Positions 51,563 to 61,453 of a stretch of 64,000 bases of DNA are shown piece by piece. Source of the DNA: an uncultured Kushneria sp. (GTDB taxonomy: Bacteria > Pseudomonadota > Gammaproteobacteria > Pseudomonadales > Halomonadaceae); contig NZ_CANMFC010000004.1 of assembly GCF_947497025.1 (NCBI RefSeq), positions 124,001 through 188,000 on the forward strand, read 5' to 3'. Both the position numbers and the translations under genes were made by a program. The notes under the pieces are model-generated. The model was not told the origin of the DNA, did no database searches, and worked only from the letters and a program-made list of their open reading frames with translations. Numbering within the stretch: position 1 is the stretch's first letter; the number at the start of each line of letters is the position of its first letter.

Positions 51563-51588
51563 GGCTGCCCGCCCGATGGCGAACAGCC
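51563..51588 (-). promoter_or_regulatory. Hairpin between potF2 and puuA2
   Basis: GGCTG/CAGCC (51563-51567 and 51584-51588) with an inner CGCC/GGCG stem across a small internal loop, 12 bases after the potF2 stop. No T-run. It parallels the hairpin after potF1. Confidence 0.4.
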
Positions 51589-51599
51589 GGTCACGTGCC

Positions 51600-52670
51600 T
51601 TAGCGTGACTGCACTTCATTCCAGAGCTGCTGATAGCGCTGCAGGTCCTTGCCGGACAGCGTCGGGGTGAACTTCAACCGCGCCATGTCGGCATCATCGG
51701 GCTGCGACGGCGGCTGCTTGAGTACGTCATCAAGATGCTCGACGGCCGCCTGATTGGGCGTGGAATAAAACGTGTAGTTGGACAGCTGCGCCCCGACCTG
51801 CGCATCCAGAATGAAGTTGATGAACTTGTGGGCCAGCTCCGGGTGTGGCGCCCGCGCCGGAATCGCCATGGAGTCCACCCACAGCTCGGACCCCTCTTCC
51901 GGAATCACGAACCGGGTATTGGCAAAGCCTTCCGGATCATCGTCCCTGTACTGCAGATAGTCACCGTTGTAGGTCACCCCGACAGCATTGACGCCTCGCG
52001 AGACCTGCCCCAGTACCGGCGTGGAGTCGGTAAAACCGGTAAAGTTGCGCCGGTGCTTGGTCTTGAGCATCAGCTTCGCGGCCTCGACCATGTCGTCCTG
52101 CGCGGTGCAGTTATAGGGTTTGCCGAGAAAGGCACAGGCCGCGCCAAACATGACCTGGCCGTCCTTGAGCATCGAAAACGGCTGATCGCTGTTCACTGAC
52201 TCATCAAAGAGCATCGACCAGCTCGGTTTGGCCTCCGGGAAGGTTTTGGTATTGATGATCAGGCCGGTCGAGCCCCACAGATAGGCCGCCGTGTACCGGT
52301 TATCCGGGTCATAGGGCGGATTGACGAAACGCCCCATGAGGTTATCCATGTTGGGCAGCTGTGACCTGTCCAGCGGCTGCAGAAGGCCTGCCTCGATCAT
52401 GCGCGGCACGAAGTAGTTCGACGGCACCACAATGTCGTACTGCGACACCCCGCCGGCCTGCAGCTTGGAAAACATCTCGCCCAGCGAGCCGTAGTAGTTC
52501 TGCACCACCTCAACGTCATACTGCTTCTCGAACGCCTCGATGATCTCCGGATCCATGTAATCGGTCCAGTTGAACACGTAGAGCCGGTCAGCGGCGCCGG
52601 CCGTGCCGGACAACATGACGGCGGCCACGGCGCCGGCCAGCAGCGCCGGACGGGATGAGAAAAGCGTCAT
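51600..52670 (-). CDS. potF: Polyamine ABC transporter substrate-binding protein (PotF-like, copy 2)
   Basis: 356 residues, signal peptide with cleavage predicted after AGA (about 26), then LYVFNWTDYMDPEIIEAFEKQY and DIVVPSNYFVPRMIEAGLLQPLD typical of PotF/SpuD. It follows potI after 65 bases, so this is the likely primary binding protein of the PotGHI transporter. Confidence 0.93.
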   Translation of the reverse strand: MTLFSSRPALLAGAVAAVMLSGTAGAADRLYVFNWTDYMDPEIIEAFEKQYDVEVVQNYYGSLGEMFSKLQAGGVSQYDIVVPSNYFVPRMIEAGLLQPLDRSQLPNMDNLMGRFVNPPYDPDNRYTAAYLWGSTGLIINTKTFPEAKPSWSMLFDESVNSDQPFSMLKDGQVMFGAACAFLGKPYNCTAQDDMVEAAKLMLKTKHRRNFTGFTDSTPVLGQVSRGVNAVGVTYNGDYLQYRDDDPEGFANTRFVIPEEGSELWVDSMAIPARAPHPELAHKFINFILDAQVGAQLSNYTFYSTPNQAAVEHLDDVLKQPPSQPDDADMARLKFTPTLSGKDLQRYQQLWNEVQSR

Positions 52671-52735
52671 TGGCAGGTTCCCCTTGAATGATCGTGATCA
52701 ATGATCTTGCAGTTTTTATGGGTCCGCCGCGGCGC

Positions 52736-53530
52736 TTACGCGCGGCGACGGTTGAACAGCAGACTCAGTACGGCCACCAGTGCCACCGAGGCAATCATCA
52801 GCGTGGCAATGGCGTTGATCTCCGGAGAGATGCCGCGTCGAATGGCGCCCCAGATATAGATCGGCAGCGTCGCGCTTTCCGGGCCTGCCGTAAAGAAGCT
52901 GATGACGAAATCATCCACCGACAGCGTAAACGACAGGAAAAACGCCGATAACAGGGCCGGTTTCAGCGTGGGCAGAATGAAATGCAGCATCCGCTGCCAG
53001 GGGCTGGCATACAGATCCTTTGCCGCATCAAAGAGCGTGGCATCCAGCCCCACAAAGCGGGAGTAGACGATCAGCGCCACAAACGGAATCTGAAAGGTGA
53101 CATGGGCAATGACCATGGTGCCAAGCCCCGGCGACAACAGCCCGGTGAGGCGATTGATCTGCACGAAAAATGCCATGTTGGAAATACCGAACACGATGTC
53201 CGGCATGACGATCGGCAAATAGATCAACACGATCAAAAGCCCGAGTTTACGAGCGCGGTGTCGATAAAGACCGTAGCCGATCATCGCCCCCAGAATCACG
53301 GCGATGATCGAGGAGATCACCGCCAGCAGCAGCGTATGGCCAATGGCACCGATCACCACATCGTTATGCAGCAGTCGCTCGTACCAGCGCAGCGAAAAGC
53401 CGCCCCAGCGCGCCGAGGTGTTGATGCTGTTAAAGGAAAACACCATCACCACCAGCAGCGGCGCATAAAGAAAGATCAGCGTCAGCCACCAGAAGATGGC
53501 AAGCCCTTTCCTGAAACCCCGGTTCTGCAT
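52736..53530 (-). CDS. potI: Putrescine/spermidine ABC transporter permease PotI
   Basis: 264 residues, about six transmembrane helices, with the inner-membrane component motif EAA-like DAAKDLYASPWQRMLHFILPTLKPAL (about 168-193). One of two permeases of the polyamine importer. It starts nine bases after potH. Confidence 0.93.
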   Translation of the reverse strand: MQNRGFRKGLAIFWWLTLIFLYAPLLVVMVFSFNSINTSARWGGFSLRWYERLLHNDVVIGAIGHTLLLAVISSIIAVILGAMIGYGLYRHRARKLGLLIVLIYLPIVMPDIVFGISNMAFFVQINRLTGLLSPGLGTMVIAHVTFQIPFVALIVYSRFVGLDATLFDAAKDLYASPWQRMLHFILPTLKPALLSAFFLSFTLSVDDFVISFFTAGPESATLPIYIWGAIRRGISPEINAIATLMIASVALVAVLSLLFNRRRA

Positions 53531-53539
53531 GCCGCTCTC

Positions 53540-54454
53540 CTAGATCACCATCTCGGTGCCACCGCCCAGGCGGCGACCCATGCGACGCAGTATCACCAGC
53601 CCCAGCAGGGTAGCCAGCAGCATCAACAGCGCCCCGGCCGCCCCCAGTGGCCAGTTGGCCGCCTCACCGAACTGGCTCGCCACCAGATTGCCCAGCATCT
53701 GCGAGCGCCCACCGCCCAGAAGCTCGGGGATCACGTACATGCCAAAGGCCGGAATGGCCACCAGCACGGAACCAGCCAAAAGCCCCGGCAGGGTCTGCGG
53801 CAGCACGGCCACAAAAAAGGTCCGCAGGGGTGAAGCATAAAGATCGCGCGCCGCCTCGATCTGGGCGTGATCGAGCTTCTCGAACGCGGCATACAGCGGC
53901 AGCACCATAAAGGGCAAAAAGTTGTAGACCAGCCCCAGGGTGACGGCAAAGTCGGAGGGAAACAGCCCCATGTTGGGGGCAATCAGCCCCATGTTTTCCG
54001 CCAGCGTGGACAGCGGCGTGCCCGGTGACAGCAGGTTCATCCAGCCAAAGGCTCGAATGACCTGATTGGTCCAGGAGGGCACCACTACCGCCAGCAGCAT
54101 GATGGCGCGCAGCCGCGGCCGGCACAGGGAGATATACCAGGCCACCGGATAGGCGACCAGCACCACCAGCCCCAGCGAGATCACGGACTGAAAGATCGAA
54201 CGCCACAGCGTATAGAGATTGCCCGGACTCCAGCCCAGAAACCCAAAGCCGGCCAGACTGCGAAAGGCATCCAGCGTCAGCGGCAGCTGCGGCTGGCCGA
54301 AGCCGCCGTTGGTCATGAAGGCCACCGACATCAGATAGGCACTCGGCAGCACCAGAAAGATGAAGATCCACAGCGCCCCCGGCAGCACACTGACCAGAAG
54401 ATGACGGGTTTCCAGGCGGCGACGACGGCGCCAGACCACATCCACCTGGCTCAT
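53540..54454 (-). CDS. potH: Putrescine/spermidine ABC transporter permease PotH
   Basis: 304 residues, six transmembrane helices and the EAA loop EAARDLYASPLRTFFVAVLPQTLPG (about 199-223). Pairs with PotI. Its start overlaps the potG stop by four bases. Confidence 0.93.
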   Translation of the reverse strand: MSQVDVVWRRRRRLETRHLLVSVLPGALWIFIFLVLPSAYLMSVAFMTNGGFGQPQLPLTLDAFRSLAGFGFLGWSPGNLYTLWRSIFQSVISLGLVVLVAYPVAWYISLCRPRLRAIMLLAVVVPSWTNQVIRAFGWMNLLSPGTPLSTLAENMGLIAPNMGLFPSDFAVTLGLVYNFLPFMVLPLYAAFEKLDHAQIEAARDLYASPLRTFFVAVLPQTLPGLLAGSVLVAIPAFGMYVIPELLGGGRSQMLGNLVASQFGEAANWPLGAAGALLMLLATLLGLVILRRMGRRLGGGTEMVI

Positions 54455-55626
54455 GCGCCCTCCTCGTCATCGCTTAGCATGATGACGTCTTCCGGGTAGA
54501 TCTCGACTTTCACCTCATCACCGACGCGAAAGAGACGATCCCCGGTATTGGAGATCTCGGCGATCAGCTCGCTGTGCTGCTCGCCGTTCTGGTGAGACAG
54601 GCGGTATTCGACGTTACTGCCGCGATAAAAGCGCTCCACCACCCGGCACATGAGCGTATTGAGCCGCTTGCCCGGCTCCGCGCTCGGCGCGCCGGGGGAG
54701 GTCAGCTCCAGGGTTTCCGGACGAATCAGGGCCACCTCCCCTTCGCTTTTGTCTTCGGTCTCCAGTGCGCCAATCGGCGTTTGAACCGTCGCGCCCTCTC
54801 TGGCCGAGATCGGGAAAAGATTGTCATGGCCCATGAAGCGCGCCACGAACAGATTGGCCGGCCGCTCATAGACCTCCTGGGGCGTGCCGATCTGCTGAAT
54901 GATGCCATCGCTGAGCACGGCGATGCGGTCACTCATGACCATCGCCTCTTCCTGATCATGGGTGACGAACACGAATGTCATGCCGAGGCGCTTCTGGGTA
55001 CGCAAAAGCTCGACCTGCAGCTGGCTGCGCAGCCCGGCATCCAAGGCCGACAGCGGCTCATCGAGCAGCAGCACGTCCGGCTCGCAGATCAGCGCACGGG
55101 CCAGCGCAATCCGCTGGCGCTGGCCGCCGGAAAGCTGATCGACACGGCGATCGACCAGTGACCCCAGCTTAATGAACCCGGCGATCTCTACCACCTTCTG
55201 CTCGCGCTCGGCACGCGCCATGCCGCGCATTTTCAGGCCGAAGGCGATGTTGTCGCGCACCGACAGATGCGGAAACAGCGCATAGGACTGAAAGACCGTA
55301 TTGACGCTGCGCTTGTGGGGCGGCGTGTCGGTGACATCGACCCCGCCGATGGAGAGCGTGCCACCGCTGGGCTCATCCAGCCCCGCCAGCATGCGCAACA
55401 GCGTGGTCTTGCCACAGCCGGACGGGCCCAGCAGGGTGAAGAACTCGCCGGCACGAATGTCGAGATCCACGCTTTCCAGCGCCACCACCCCGCCCGGATA
55501 CTCCTTGCGAATGCCTTTCAGACGGATGGAAGACGCCTCTCGCGCCGCACTGGCCTCGCTACCCGTGGTGCTCTCGATTGCTGAAAATGGCCCGCCGGGT
55601 GCGGCGGTCGGTGAGCGTTCTGCCAT
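54451..55626 (-). CDS. potG: Polyamine ABC transporter ATPase PotG
   Basis: 391 residues. Walker A GPSGCGKT (67-74), signature LSGGQRQRIALARAL, Walker B VLLLDEPLSALD, and a C-terminal TOBE domain. About 30 N-terminal residues rich in Ser, Ala and Pro precede the ATPase domain. The start at 55624-55626 follows an AGGGGA; ten upstream residues are also open. It energises PotHI-mediated uptake. Confidence 0.94.
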   Translation of the reverse strand: MAERSPTAAPGGPFSAIESTTGSEASAAREASSIRLKGIRKEYPGGVVALESVDLDIRAGEFFTLLGPSGCGKTTLLRMLAGLDEPSGGTLSIGGVDVTDTPPHKRSVNTVFQSYALFPHLSVRDNIAFGLKMRGMARAEREQKVVEIAGFIKLGSLVDRRVDQLSGGQRQRIALARALICEPDVLLLDEPLSALDAGLRSQLQVELLRTQKRLGMTFVFVTHDQEEAMVMSDRIAVLSDGIIQQIGTPQEVYERPANLFVARFMGHDNLFPISAREGATVQTPIGALETEDKSEGEVALIRPETLELTSPGAPSAEPGKRLNTLMCRVVERFYRGSNVEYRLSHQNGEQHSELIAEISNTGDRLFRVGDEVKVEIYPEDVIMLSDDEEGA

Positions 55627-55705
55627 CGAACAGGATCCCCTTGCGTATGAAGACACCGCCAGTGCGATGCCTGAACATGAAAGTTGTGGAATAGCGCCCT
55701 GCCCC

Positions 55706-56977
55706 TCACAGGCGATCCCTTAATCGATAGAAGGTGGTGGCCAGCACCAGCAGCGGCGTTCGAAGGCGGCGCCCCCCGGGAAAATCGAGATGCTTCATGC
55801 CGGCAAACAGATCAAAGCGCTCGGACTGACCGGCCACGGTCTCTGCCATCAACTGCCCGGCAAGTCCGGCCAGCGCCATGCCATGGCCCGAATAGCCCTG
55901 CACAAAATGAATATTGTGATCCAGCCGGCCAAAGTGCGGCGCCCGATTGCGGGTGATCGCTACCCGACCGCCCCAGCGATAATCGATGGCCACGTTCTCA
56001 AGCACCGGGAAAAGCCCACGCATCTTGCGCTGCATGGTCGCGACCAGCTGACGCGGCTCGCGGCCACTGTAGCTGACCTGTCCCCCATAGAGTAAACGGT
56101 GCCCCTGGGTGAGACGATAGTAGTCCAGCACAAAATTGGCATCCGAGACCGCGTCACGCTGAGGCAGGGTCTGCGCCACCTGAGCCTCCGACAGGGGCTC
56201 GGTGGCAATGATGTAGTTCACCACCGGCATGATCTTGCGCTCGATCTCCGGCACCAGCCCTCCCAGATAGGCGTTGCCGGCCACCAGCAGATGGTCACAG
56301 TCGATCCGGCCCTGGGCCGTGCTCACCCGTACGCATTTTCCACGCGCGATATCGGTCACACGGCTGTACTCGAAAATCGAGGCCCCGGCATTTTGGGCCG
56401 CGCGTGCCAGCCCCAGCGTATAGTTGAGCGGATGCAGATGCCCGGCTTCTCGCTCATAGAGCCCGCCGAGGTAGACATCAGTGACCACATGGCGCTTCAG
56501 CGCCTCCCCTTCCAGCCACTCAAGCCCGTCATAGTCGTAGCGCGTGGCCATTTCATCACGCCAGGCCTTCATGGCCCGCTCGTGACGTGGCTTGAGCGCC
56601 GCATGCACGTAGCCGCGGGAATATTCGCAGTCGATGGCGTGGCGCTCGATCAGCGACTCGGTCAGCCGCACCGCCTCGCGACTCATCGCCCACACCTCGC
56701 GCGCCGCCTGATGCCCAAGCGATTGCTCGATGACCGACAGCTCGGTGCCCAGCCCCGGCAGAATCTGACCGCCGCTGCGACCTGATGCGCCCGCCCCGAT
56801 CTCACCCGCCTCCAGCAGCGCCACCCGATAGCCCCGCTCGGCCAGATGCAGCGCCGCACTGCACCCGGTGACGCCCCCACCGATGATCGCCACGTCAAAG
56901 CGCTGCGCCCCCGCCAGGACCACCGTGTTGTCCAGCATCAGATTACGGGAGTGGGCATACCAGGAGTGCTCGCTCAT
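55706..56977 (-). CDS. puuB: FAD-dependent oxidoreductase, gamma-glutamylputrescine oxidase type (copy 2)
   Basis: 423 residues, DAO family: IIGGGVTGCSAALHLAERG FAD motif (about 31-49), GASGRSGGQILPG and C-terminal QGYSGHGMALAGLAGQLMAE. It is the first gene of the minus-strand polyamine run and is preceded by a striking A/T-tract inverted repeat. Related to copy 1 at 47666-48973 but well diverged. Substrate inferred from PuuA and transporter neighbours. Confidence 0.87.
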   Translation of the reverse strand: MSEHSWYAHSRNLMLDNTVVLAGAQRFDVAIIGGGVTGCSAALHLAERGYRVALLEAGEIGAGASGRSGGQILPGLGTELSVIEQSLGHQAAREVWAMSREAVRLTESLIERHAIDCEYSRGYVHAALKPRHERAMKAWRDEMATRYDYDGLEWLEGEALKRHVVTDVYLGGLYEREAGHLHPLNYTLGLARAAQNAGASIFEYSRVTDIARGKCVRVSTAQGRIDCDHLLVAGNAYLGGLVPEIERKIMPVVNYIIATEPLSEAQVAQTLPQRDAVSDANFVLDYYRLTQGHRLLYGGQVSYSGREPRQLVATMQRKMRGLFPVLENVAIDYRWGGRVAITRNRAPHFGRLDHNIHFVQGYSGHGMALAGLAGQLMAETVAGQSERFDLFAGMKHLDFPGGRRLRTPLLVLATTFYRLRDRL

Positions 56978-57034
56978 CGGGACAACTCATCAAGGCATAT
57001 GAAAAAAGTATTATGGTGGGAAAATGCGCCAGGC

Positions 57035-57076
57035 GGCCATGGATCAAAAAAATTTAGCGCGTTTTTTTGATCGGCC
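57035..57076. promoter_or_regulatory. A/T-tract inverted repeat upstream of the polyamine operon
   Basis: GATCAAAAAAA (57042-57052) and TTTTTTTGATC (57062-57072) are perfect 11-bp arms around nine bases, extended by GGCC/GGCC (57035-57038, 57073-57076) across a three-base bulge. It lies 58 bases ahead of the puuB2 start. Two smaller repeats follow: GGCGTT/AACGCC (57086-57107) and GCTTTT/AAAAGC (57115-57130). An operator role is inferred. Confidence 0.5.
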
Positions 57077-57145
57077 TGATCCGTTGGCGTTGTTTTTGGA
57101 GAACGCCGCCGGCTGCTTTTCATCAAAAGCAAGGCGGGCGACCAC

Positions 57146-57170
57146 AAAAAAGCCGCGCTCGGGCGCGGCT
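57146..57170 (-). terminator. Terminator after moeB
   Basis: AGCCGCGC (57151-57158) and GCGCGGCT (57163-57170), loop TCGG, followed on the minus strand by a T-run. It ends the hemA-prfA-prmC-moeB operon 19 bases after the moeB stop. Confidence 0.88.
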
Positions 57171-57189
57171 TTTACAACACGGTTTGCCT

Positions 57190-57939
57190 TTAATGACGCG
57201 ACTGACACACCGGACAGTGCGGGTCACGCCCCAGCCCGAAGTGGCGCCACTGCCCGCTCAGACCATCGAAGGTGGACAAGCCCTTCTGAGCAGTGCCACA
57301 GCCGCTTAGAAGCTTTAACGCCTCAAGTGCCTGATAGCTGCCGATCATGCCGACCAGCGGGGCAATGACGCCGCTTTCGGCGCAGGTCAGCGCGTCGTCA
57401 TCGGCACTGTCGCCGTAGAGACAGGCATAGCAGGGAGCGGCGGGGTCACGAACATCGAAGACGGCGAGCTGCCCGGAGAAGCGAATGGCCGCGCCGGAGA
57501 CCAGCGGTGTGCCGGCTGTCACGCAGGCACGATTGATGGCGTCCCGGCTCTCGAAGCGATCGGTGCAGTCCAGCACGACATCCGCGCGCGCTACGGCCTG
57601 TTGTAACCCTTCGCCCTGCAGCCGTTCCGTAATGACGTGCGTGTGGCAGTGACTGTTGATATCAGCAATGCTCTCGGCGGCCGACTGCGCCTTGAAGCAG
57701 TCGATATCCGCCTCGCCATGGGCAATCTGGCGCTGCAGGTTGGAAAGATCGACCCGGTCATCATCGGCCAGCGTGAGCGTGCCGACGCCAGCGGCGGCCA
57801 GATACAGCGCGGCCGGTGAACCCAGACCGCCCAGCCCGATAATCAATACATGGCCTTCCATGATCCGAACCTGACCGTCGTAATCCAGCTCGGAAAGCAT
57901 GATCTGGCGGCTATAGCGCAACAGCTGGTCGTCGTTCAT
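57190..57939 (-). CDS. moeB: MoeB/ThiF family adenylyltransferase
   Basis: 249 residues (E. coli MoeB 249), E1-like fold: nucleotide motif GLGGLGSP (35-42), zinc cysteines C170, C173, C242 and C245, and an active-site-region C186. It adenylates the C-terminal glycine of MoaD (molybdopterin) or ThiS. The conserved hemA-prfA-prmC-moeB position and length favour MoeB. It overlaps prmC by four bases. Confidence 0.9.
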   Translation of the reverse strand: MNDDQLLRYSRQIMLSELDYDGQVRIMEGHVLIIGLGGLGSPAALYLAAAGVGTLTLADDDRVDLSNLQRQIAHGEADIDCFKAQSAAESIADINSHCHTHVITERLQGEGLQQAVARADVVLDCTDRFESRDAINRACVTAGTPLVSGAAIRFSGQLAVFDVRDPAAPCYACLYGDSADDDALTCAESGVIAPLVGMIGSYQALEALKLLSGCGTAQKGLSTFDGLSGQWRHFGLGRDPHCPVCQSRH

Positions 57940-58820
57940 GAGCCCTCCTGCCTTAAAGAATCCGATAATGGCGACGGCCATTGTCCCAGACTGACGCGCT
58001 CGCGCCCGCCAAGGTCCTGACAGGTGCTGACGCAGCCATAGCCGGCCTCGATCAGCGCAATCCTTACCTCGTGGCCCTGCTGATGGCCGTGCTCCAGCAG
58101 CAACCAGCCATCAGGCGCCAGAAAGCGGCGCGCGGTATCGATCAGATGCAGCAGGTCGGCCATGCCATTTTGTCCGGCCACCAGCGCCGAGCGGGGTTCA
58201 AAGCGGACGTCGCCCTGTCCCAGATGCTCATCAAATTCGTCGATATAAGGGGGGTTGCTGACGATCAACTCAAAGCGGGCTGCAGGTGACAGCGCCGAGA
58301 AGAAATTGCCCTCTTCAAAATGGGCATTGGTGATCCCCAGCGCGTCGGCGTTGCGCCGTGCCAGAGCCACCGCGCCCGCCACGATATCGATGCCCGTCAC
58401 CTGCCAGGCCGGGCGCTCAAAGGCCAGTGCCAGTGCGATGGCACCACTGCCGGTGCCCAGGTCCAGCGCACGGGCGCCGTTGGCCGGCATGCGCAAGAGC
58501 GCCTGTTCGACCAGCGTTTCGGTGTCGGGGCGGGGAATCAGGGTATGAGGCGACACGGCCAGACGCAGGCCGAAGAATTCACGATAGCCCAGCAGCCAGG
58601 CCACCGGCTCCCCCTGCGCCCGTCGCTCGATCAACGCATAAAAGCGCTCGAGTTCGGCGCCTTCGATCTCGCGATCCCCCCAGGTATACAGCCAGGTACG
58701 CGAACGTCCCAGCACATGCGCCAGCAGCAGCTGAGCATCCAGATGGGGCGTGGCGGTCTCATCGGTCGAGCAGCAGGCAAGACGGGCCACGGCCTCCGCC
58801 AGCGCCTGATCAATGCGCAT
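57936..58820 (-). CDS. prmC: Release factor glutamine methyltransferase PrmC
   Basis: 294 residues with the SAM-binding DLGTGSGAIAL (120-130) and the catalytic NPPY (189-192). It methylates the GGQ glutamine of release factors. It lies 11 bases after prfA, its substrate gene. Confidence 0.96.
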   Translation of the reverse strand: MRIDQALAEAVARLACCSTDETATPHLDAQLLLAHVLGRSRTWLYTWGDREIEGAELERFYALIERRAQGEPVAWLLGYREFFGLRLAVSPHTLIPRPDTETLVEQALLRMPANGARALDLGTGSGAIALALAFERPAWQVTGIDIVAGAVALARRNADALGITNAHFEEGNFFSALSPAARFELIVSNPPYIDEFDEHLGQGDVRFEPRSALVAGQNGMADLLHLIDTARRFLAPDGWLLLEHGHQQGHEVRIALIEAGYGCVSTCQDLGGRERVSLGQWPSPLSDSLRQEGS

Positions 58821-58831
58821 GGAGGGAGCCG

Positions 58832-59923
58832 TCAGCCATTTTCACCGGTCATGGCCGCCAGCTGATCGGCCTGATACTCGTGCACCAGCGGGTCGATGAT
58901 GTCATCCAGCGCCCCGGTCATGACTTCGCCGAGCTTGTAGAGCGTCAGGTTGATGCGGTGGTCGGTGACCCGGCCCTGCGGGAAGTTATAGGTGCGAATG
59001 CGCTCGCTGCGATCGCCGGAGCCTACCAGCGAGCGACGCGTGTCGGACTGCTGCTGATGTCGGGCGCTCTCGGCGCTCTGCTTGAGACGGGCGGCCAGCA
59101 GCGACATGGCACGGGCGCGGTTCTTGTGCTGGCTGCGCTCGTCCTGACACTCCACCACGGTGCCGGTCGGCAGGTGGGTAATGCGGATCGCGGAGTCGGT
59201 GGTGTTGACATGCTGGCCGCCGGCGCCGCTGGCGCGAAAGGTATCCACCCGCAGATCAGCCGGGTTGAGCTCGACTTCGGCCACCTCGTCAGCCTCGGCC
59301 ATGACCGCTACGGTACAGGCCGAGGTGTGAATACGTCCCTGGGATTCGGTGGCCGGCACCCGCTGCACCCGATGCGCGCCGGATTCGAACTTGAGCCGGG
59401 CATAGATATCCCCGCCGGCCACCCGGGCGATGACTTCCTTGAAGCCGCCCTGTTCACCGTGACTGGCGCTGATGGTTTCCATCTTCCAGCCGCGGCTTTC
59501 AGCGTAGCGCGAATACATGCGAAAGAGGTCGCCGGCAAAGAGCGCCGCTTCATCACCACCGGTACCGGCACGGACTTCCAGAAAGACACTGCGCTGATCA
59601 TCCGGGTCCTTCGGGATCAAGAGCTGCAGCAGCTGAGGCTCCAGGGCTTCAAGATTTTCATCGATCTCGACGATCTCGTCCTGCGCCATGGCACGCATGT
59701 CCGGGTCACTGTCCTCGAGCATCTGTCGGGCGCTGTCACGATCTTCTTCAAGTTCGCGATAACGCGCCCACTGACCGACCAGCGCTTCCAGATCGGCATA
59801 CTCGCGGGAGTAGTTGCGAAATCGGGTTTGATCACCGATGACGCCCGGGTCGGAAAGCAGTCTGGAAAGCTCTTCAAAACGTTCGGCAAAGCCGTCAAGA
59901 CGGTCTCTGAGCGAGGCCTTCAT
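58832..59923 (-). CDS. prfA: Peptide chain release factor 1
   Basis: 363 residues (E. coli 360). The stop-codon recognition PAT motif (190-192) and the peptidyl-release GGQ (235-237) are intact. It terminates translation at UAA and UAG. The start overlaps the hemA stop by four bases. Confidence 0.98.
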   Translation of the reverse strand: MKASLRDRLDGFAERFEELSRLLSDPGVIGDQTRFRNYSREYADLEALVGQWARYRELEEDRDSARQMLEDSDPDMRAMAQDEIVEIDENLEALEPQLLQLLIPKDPDDQRSVFLEVRAGTGGDEAALFAGDLFRMYSRYAESRGWKMETISASHGEQGGFKEVIARVAGGDIYARLKFESGAHRVQRVPATESQGRIHTSACTVAVMAEADEVAEVELNPADLRVDTFRASGAGGQHVNTTDSAIRITHLPTGTVVECQDERSQHKNRARAMSLLAARLKQSAESARHQQQSDTRRSLVGSGDRSERIRTYNFPQGRVTDHRINLTLYKLGEVMTGALDDIIDPLVHEYQADQLAAMTGENG

Positions 59924-61191
59924 GGCAATTCCCGGTGCAATGCGCTGTCGTCGATCAAGAGTTCCTCCGCCGCCTGAATCAGATCCACCCGCTCGGCACC
60001 GGAGGCCGCGCGAATGCGTGAAGTCGTGCCATGCAGCAGCCGATTGGTCAGCTGCTGCGTCAGTTTCTGGATCACCCGTTCGGGGTCCTGCCCTCGTGAC
60101 AGGGCCGCCAGCGCTTCAGCCTCGGCTTCGGCGCGCAGAATCTCGGCCTGATGACGATGGCGCCGGATCAGATCACCGGCGCTGCGTACCCGGCGCTCAT
60201 GCTGCCAGGCCGAGACATTGGCCAGAATCATCTCTTCGGCCTGATCGGCGGCGGCCTGACGCGAACGACGATTTTCACTAATGACGTCATTGAGATCATC
60301 AATGCTGTACAAAAAGATGTCGTCAAGCTCGCCCACCTGCGGCTCGATGTCCCGCGGGATGGCGATATCCACCATGAAGATGGGGCGATGCTTGCGCGTT
60401 TTCAGCGCCGACTCCACGATGCCCTTGCCCAGAAGCGGTGTGGGGCTGCCGGTCGAGGAGATCACGATGTCGGCACAGACCAGCGCATTTTCCAGCTCAT
60501 CCAGGCCAATGGCCACGCCACCGACTTCATCGGCCAGCGTCTGCGCGCGCTCACGCGTGCGATTGGCAACGATAATCCCCTGAATACCGGCCTCGCGCAG
60601 ATGGCGGGCTACCAGCTCAATGGTTTCTCCGGCGCCGATCAAAAGCGCCCGGGACTGGCGAATATCGTCAAAGATGCGACCGGCGAGATTGACCGCGGCA
60701 TAGGCCACCGACACCGGGTTTTCACCGATACCGGTTTCAGTGCGCACCTGCTTGGCCACGGCAAAGGTATGCTGAAAAAGACGCTCGAGATCGCTACCCA
60801 GGGTGTGATGGGTTCTGGCGACCTGATAGGCGCTTTTGATCTGGCCCAGAATCTGGGGCTCTCCGAGCACCATCGAGTCCAGACCGCAGGCAACTCGCAT
60901 CAGATGACGCACGGCCTCGCCGTCCCGGTGCCACCGGGCGCAGTGCTCGAGCGACTCGATGGGCAAGCGATGAAAGTGGCCGAGCCATTCAAGTACCAGG
61001 CGCTCATCTCCTCCCTCGAGCCGACAATAGATTTCGGTTCGATTACAGGTCGACAGAATGGCGGCTTCCTGAACTTCCTCGAGGGATACCAGGTCTTCAA
61101 GGGCCAGTGCCATCTGACTGGAAGAGAAAGCGACCTGCTCACGTACTTCAAGGGTCGCACTTTTATGATTGATGCCTAGAGAAAGAAGCAT
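59920..61191 (-). CDS. hemA: Glutamyl-tRNA reductase
   Basis: 423 residues (E. coli 418). The catalytic C49 stands in [10 protein letters not shown]; the NADPH domain has [15 protein letters not shown], and a C-terminal dimerisation helix follows. It makes glutamate-1-semialdehyde, the first committed step of tetrapyrroles. It is divergent from the TPR gene across about 260 bases in which I see GGATA/TATCC and CGTTC/GAACG inverted repeats but no clear promoter. Confidence 0.97.
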   Translation of the reverse strand: MLLSLGINHKSATLEVREQVAFSSSQMALALEDLVSLEEVQEAAILSTCNRTEIYCRLEGGDERLVLEWLGHFHRLPIESLEHCARWHRDGEAVRHLMRVACGLDSMVLGEPQILGQIKSAYQVARTHHTLGSDLERLFQHTFAVAKQVRTETGIGENPVSVAYAAVNLAGRIFDDIRQSRALLIGAGETIELVARHLREAGIQGIIVANRTRERAQTLADEVGGVAIGLDELENALVCADIVISSTGSPTPLLGKGIVESALKTRKHRPIFMVDIAIPRDIEPQVGELDDIFLYSIDDLNDVISENRRSRQAAADQAEEMILANVSAWQHERRVRSAGDLIRRHRHQAEILRAEAEAEALAALSRGQDPERVIQKLTQQLTNRLLHGTTSRIRAASGAERVDLIQAAEELLIDDSALHRELP

Positions 61192-61453
61192 CGTGATACC
61201 GTATTAGCTATAACGTTCGTGTAGAACGCTGAGACACGACTGGATAATGTGTCAGGTATCCAATCCTGCCAGGTCAGGTCCGTTATCGGTGATACAGTGC
61301 GTATTTCCTGCATGAACGGCGCCAAAGGATTGCGTACCGCATGGTGCTCGCACTTCATGGTCGTGCATTCTAACATAGCCCCGGGCGCCATGGGATGGAA
61401 CGCTTTCATCAGCCTCATAGCCCCTGCAGGTTTCGCCATCAATGAGGACACGG

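Noticed and set aside
51584-51599. Possible sigma-54 site ahead of puuA2 on the minus strand (GGCACG followed ten bases later by GC)
   Set aside because: The -12 half is CGGC, not TTGC, and the site abuts the potF2 stop codon; the match is partial.
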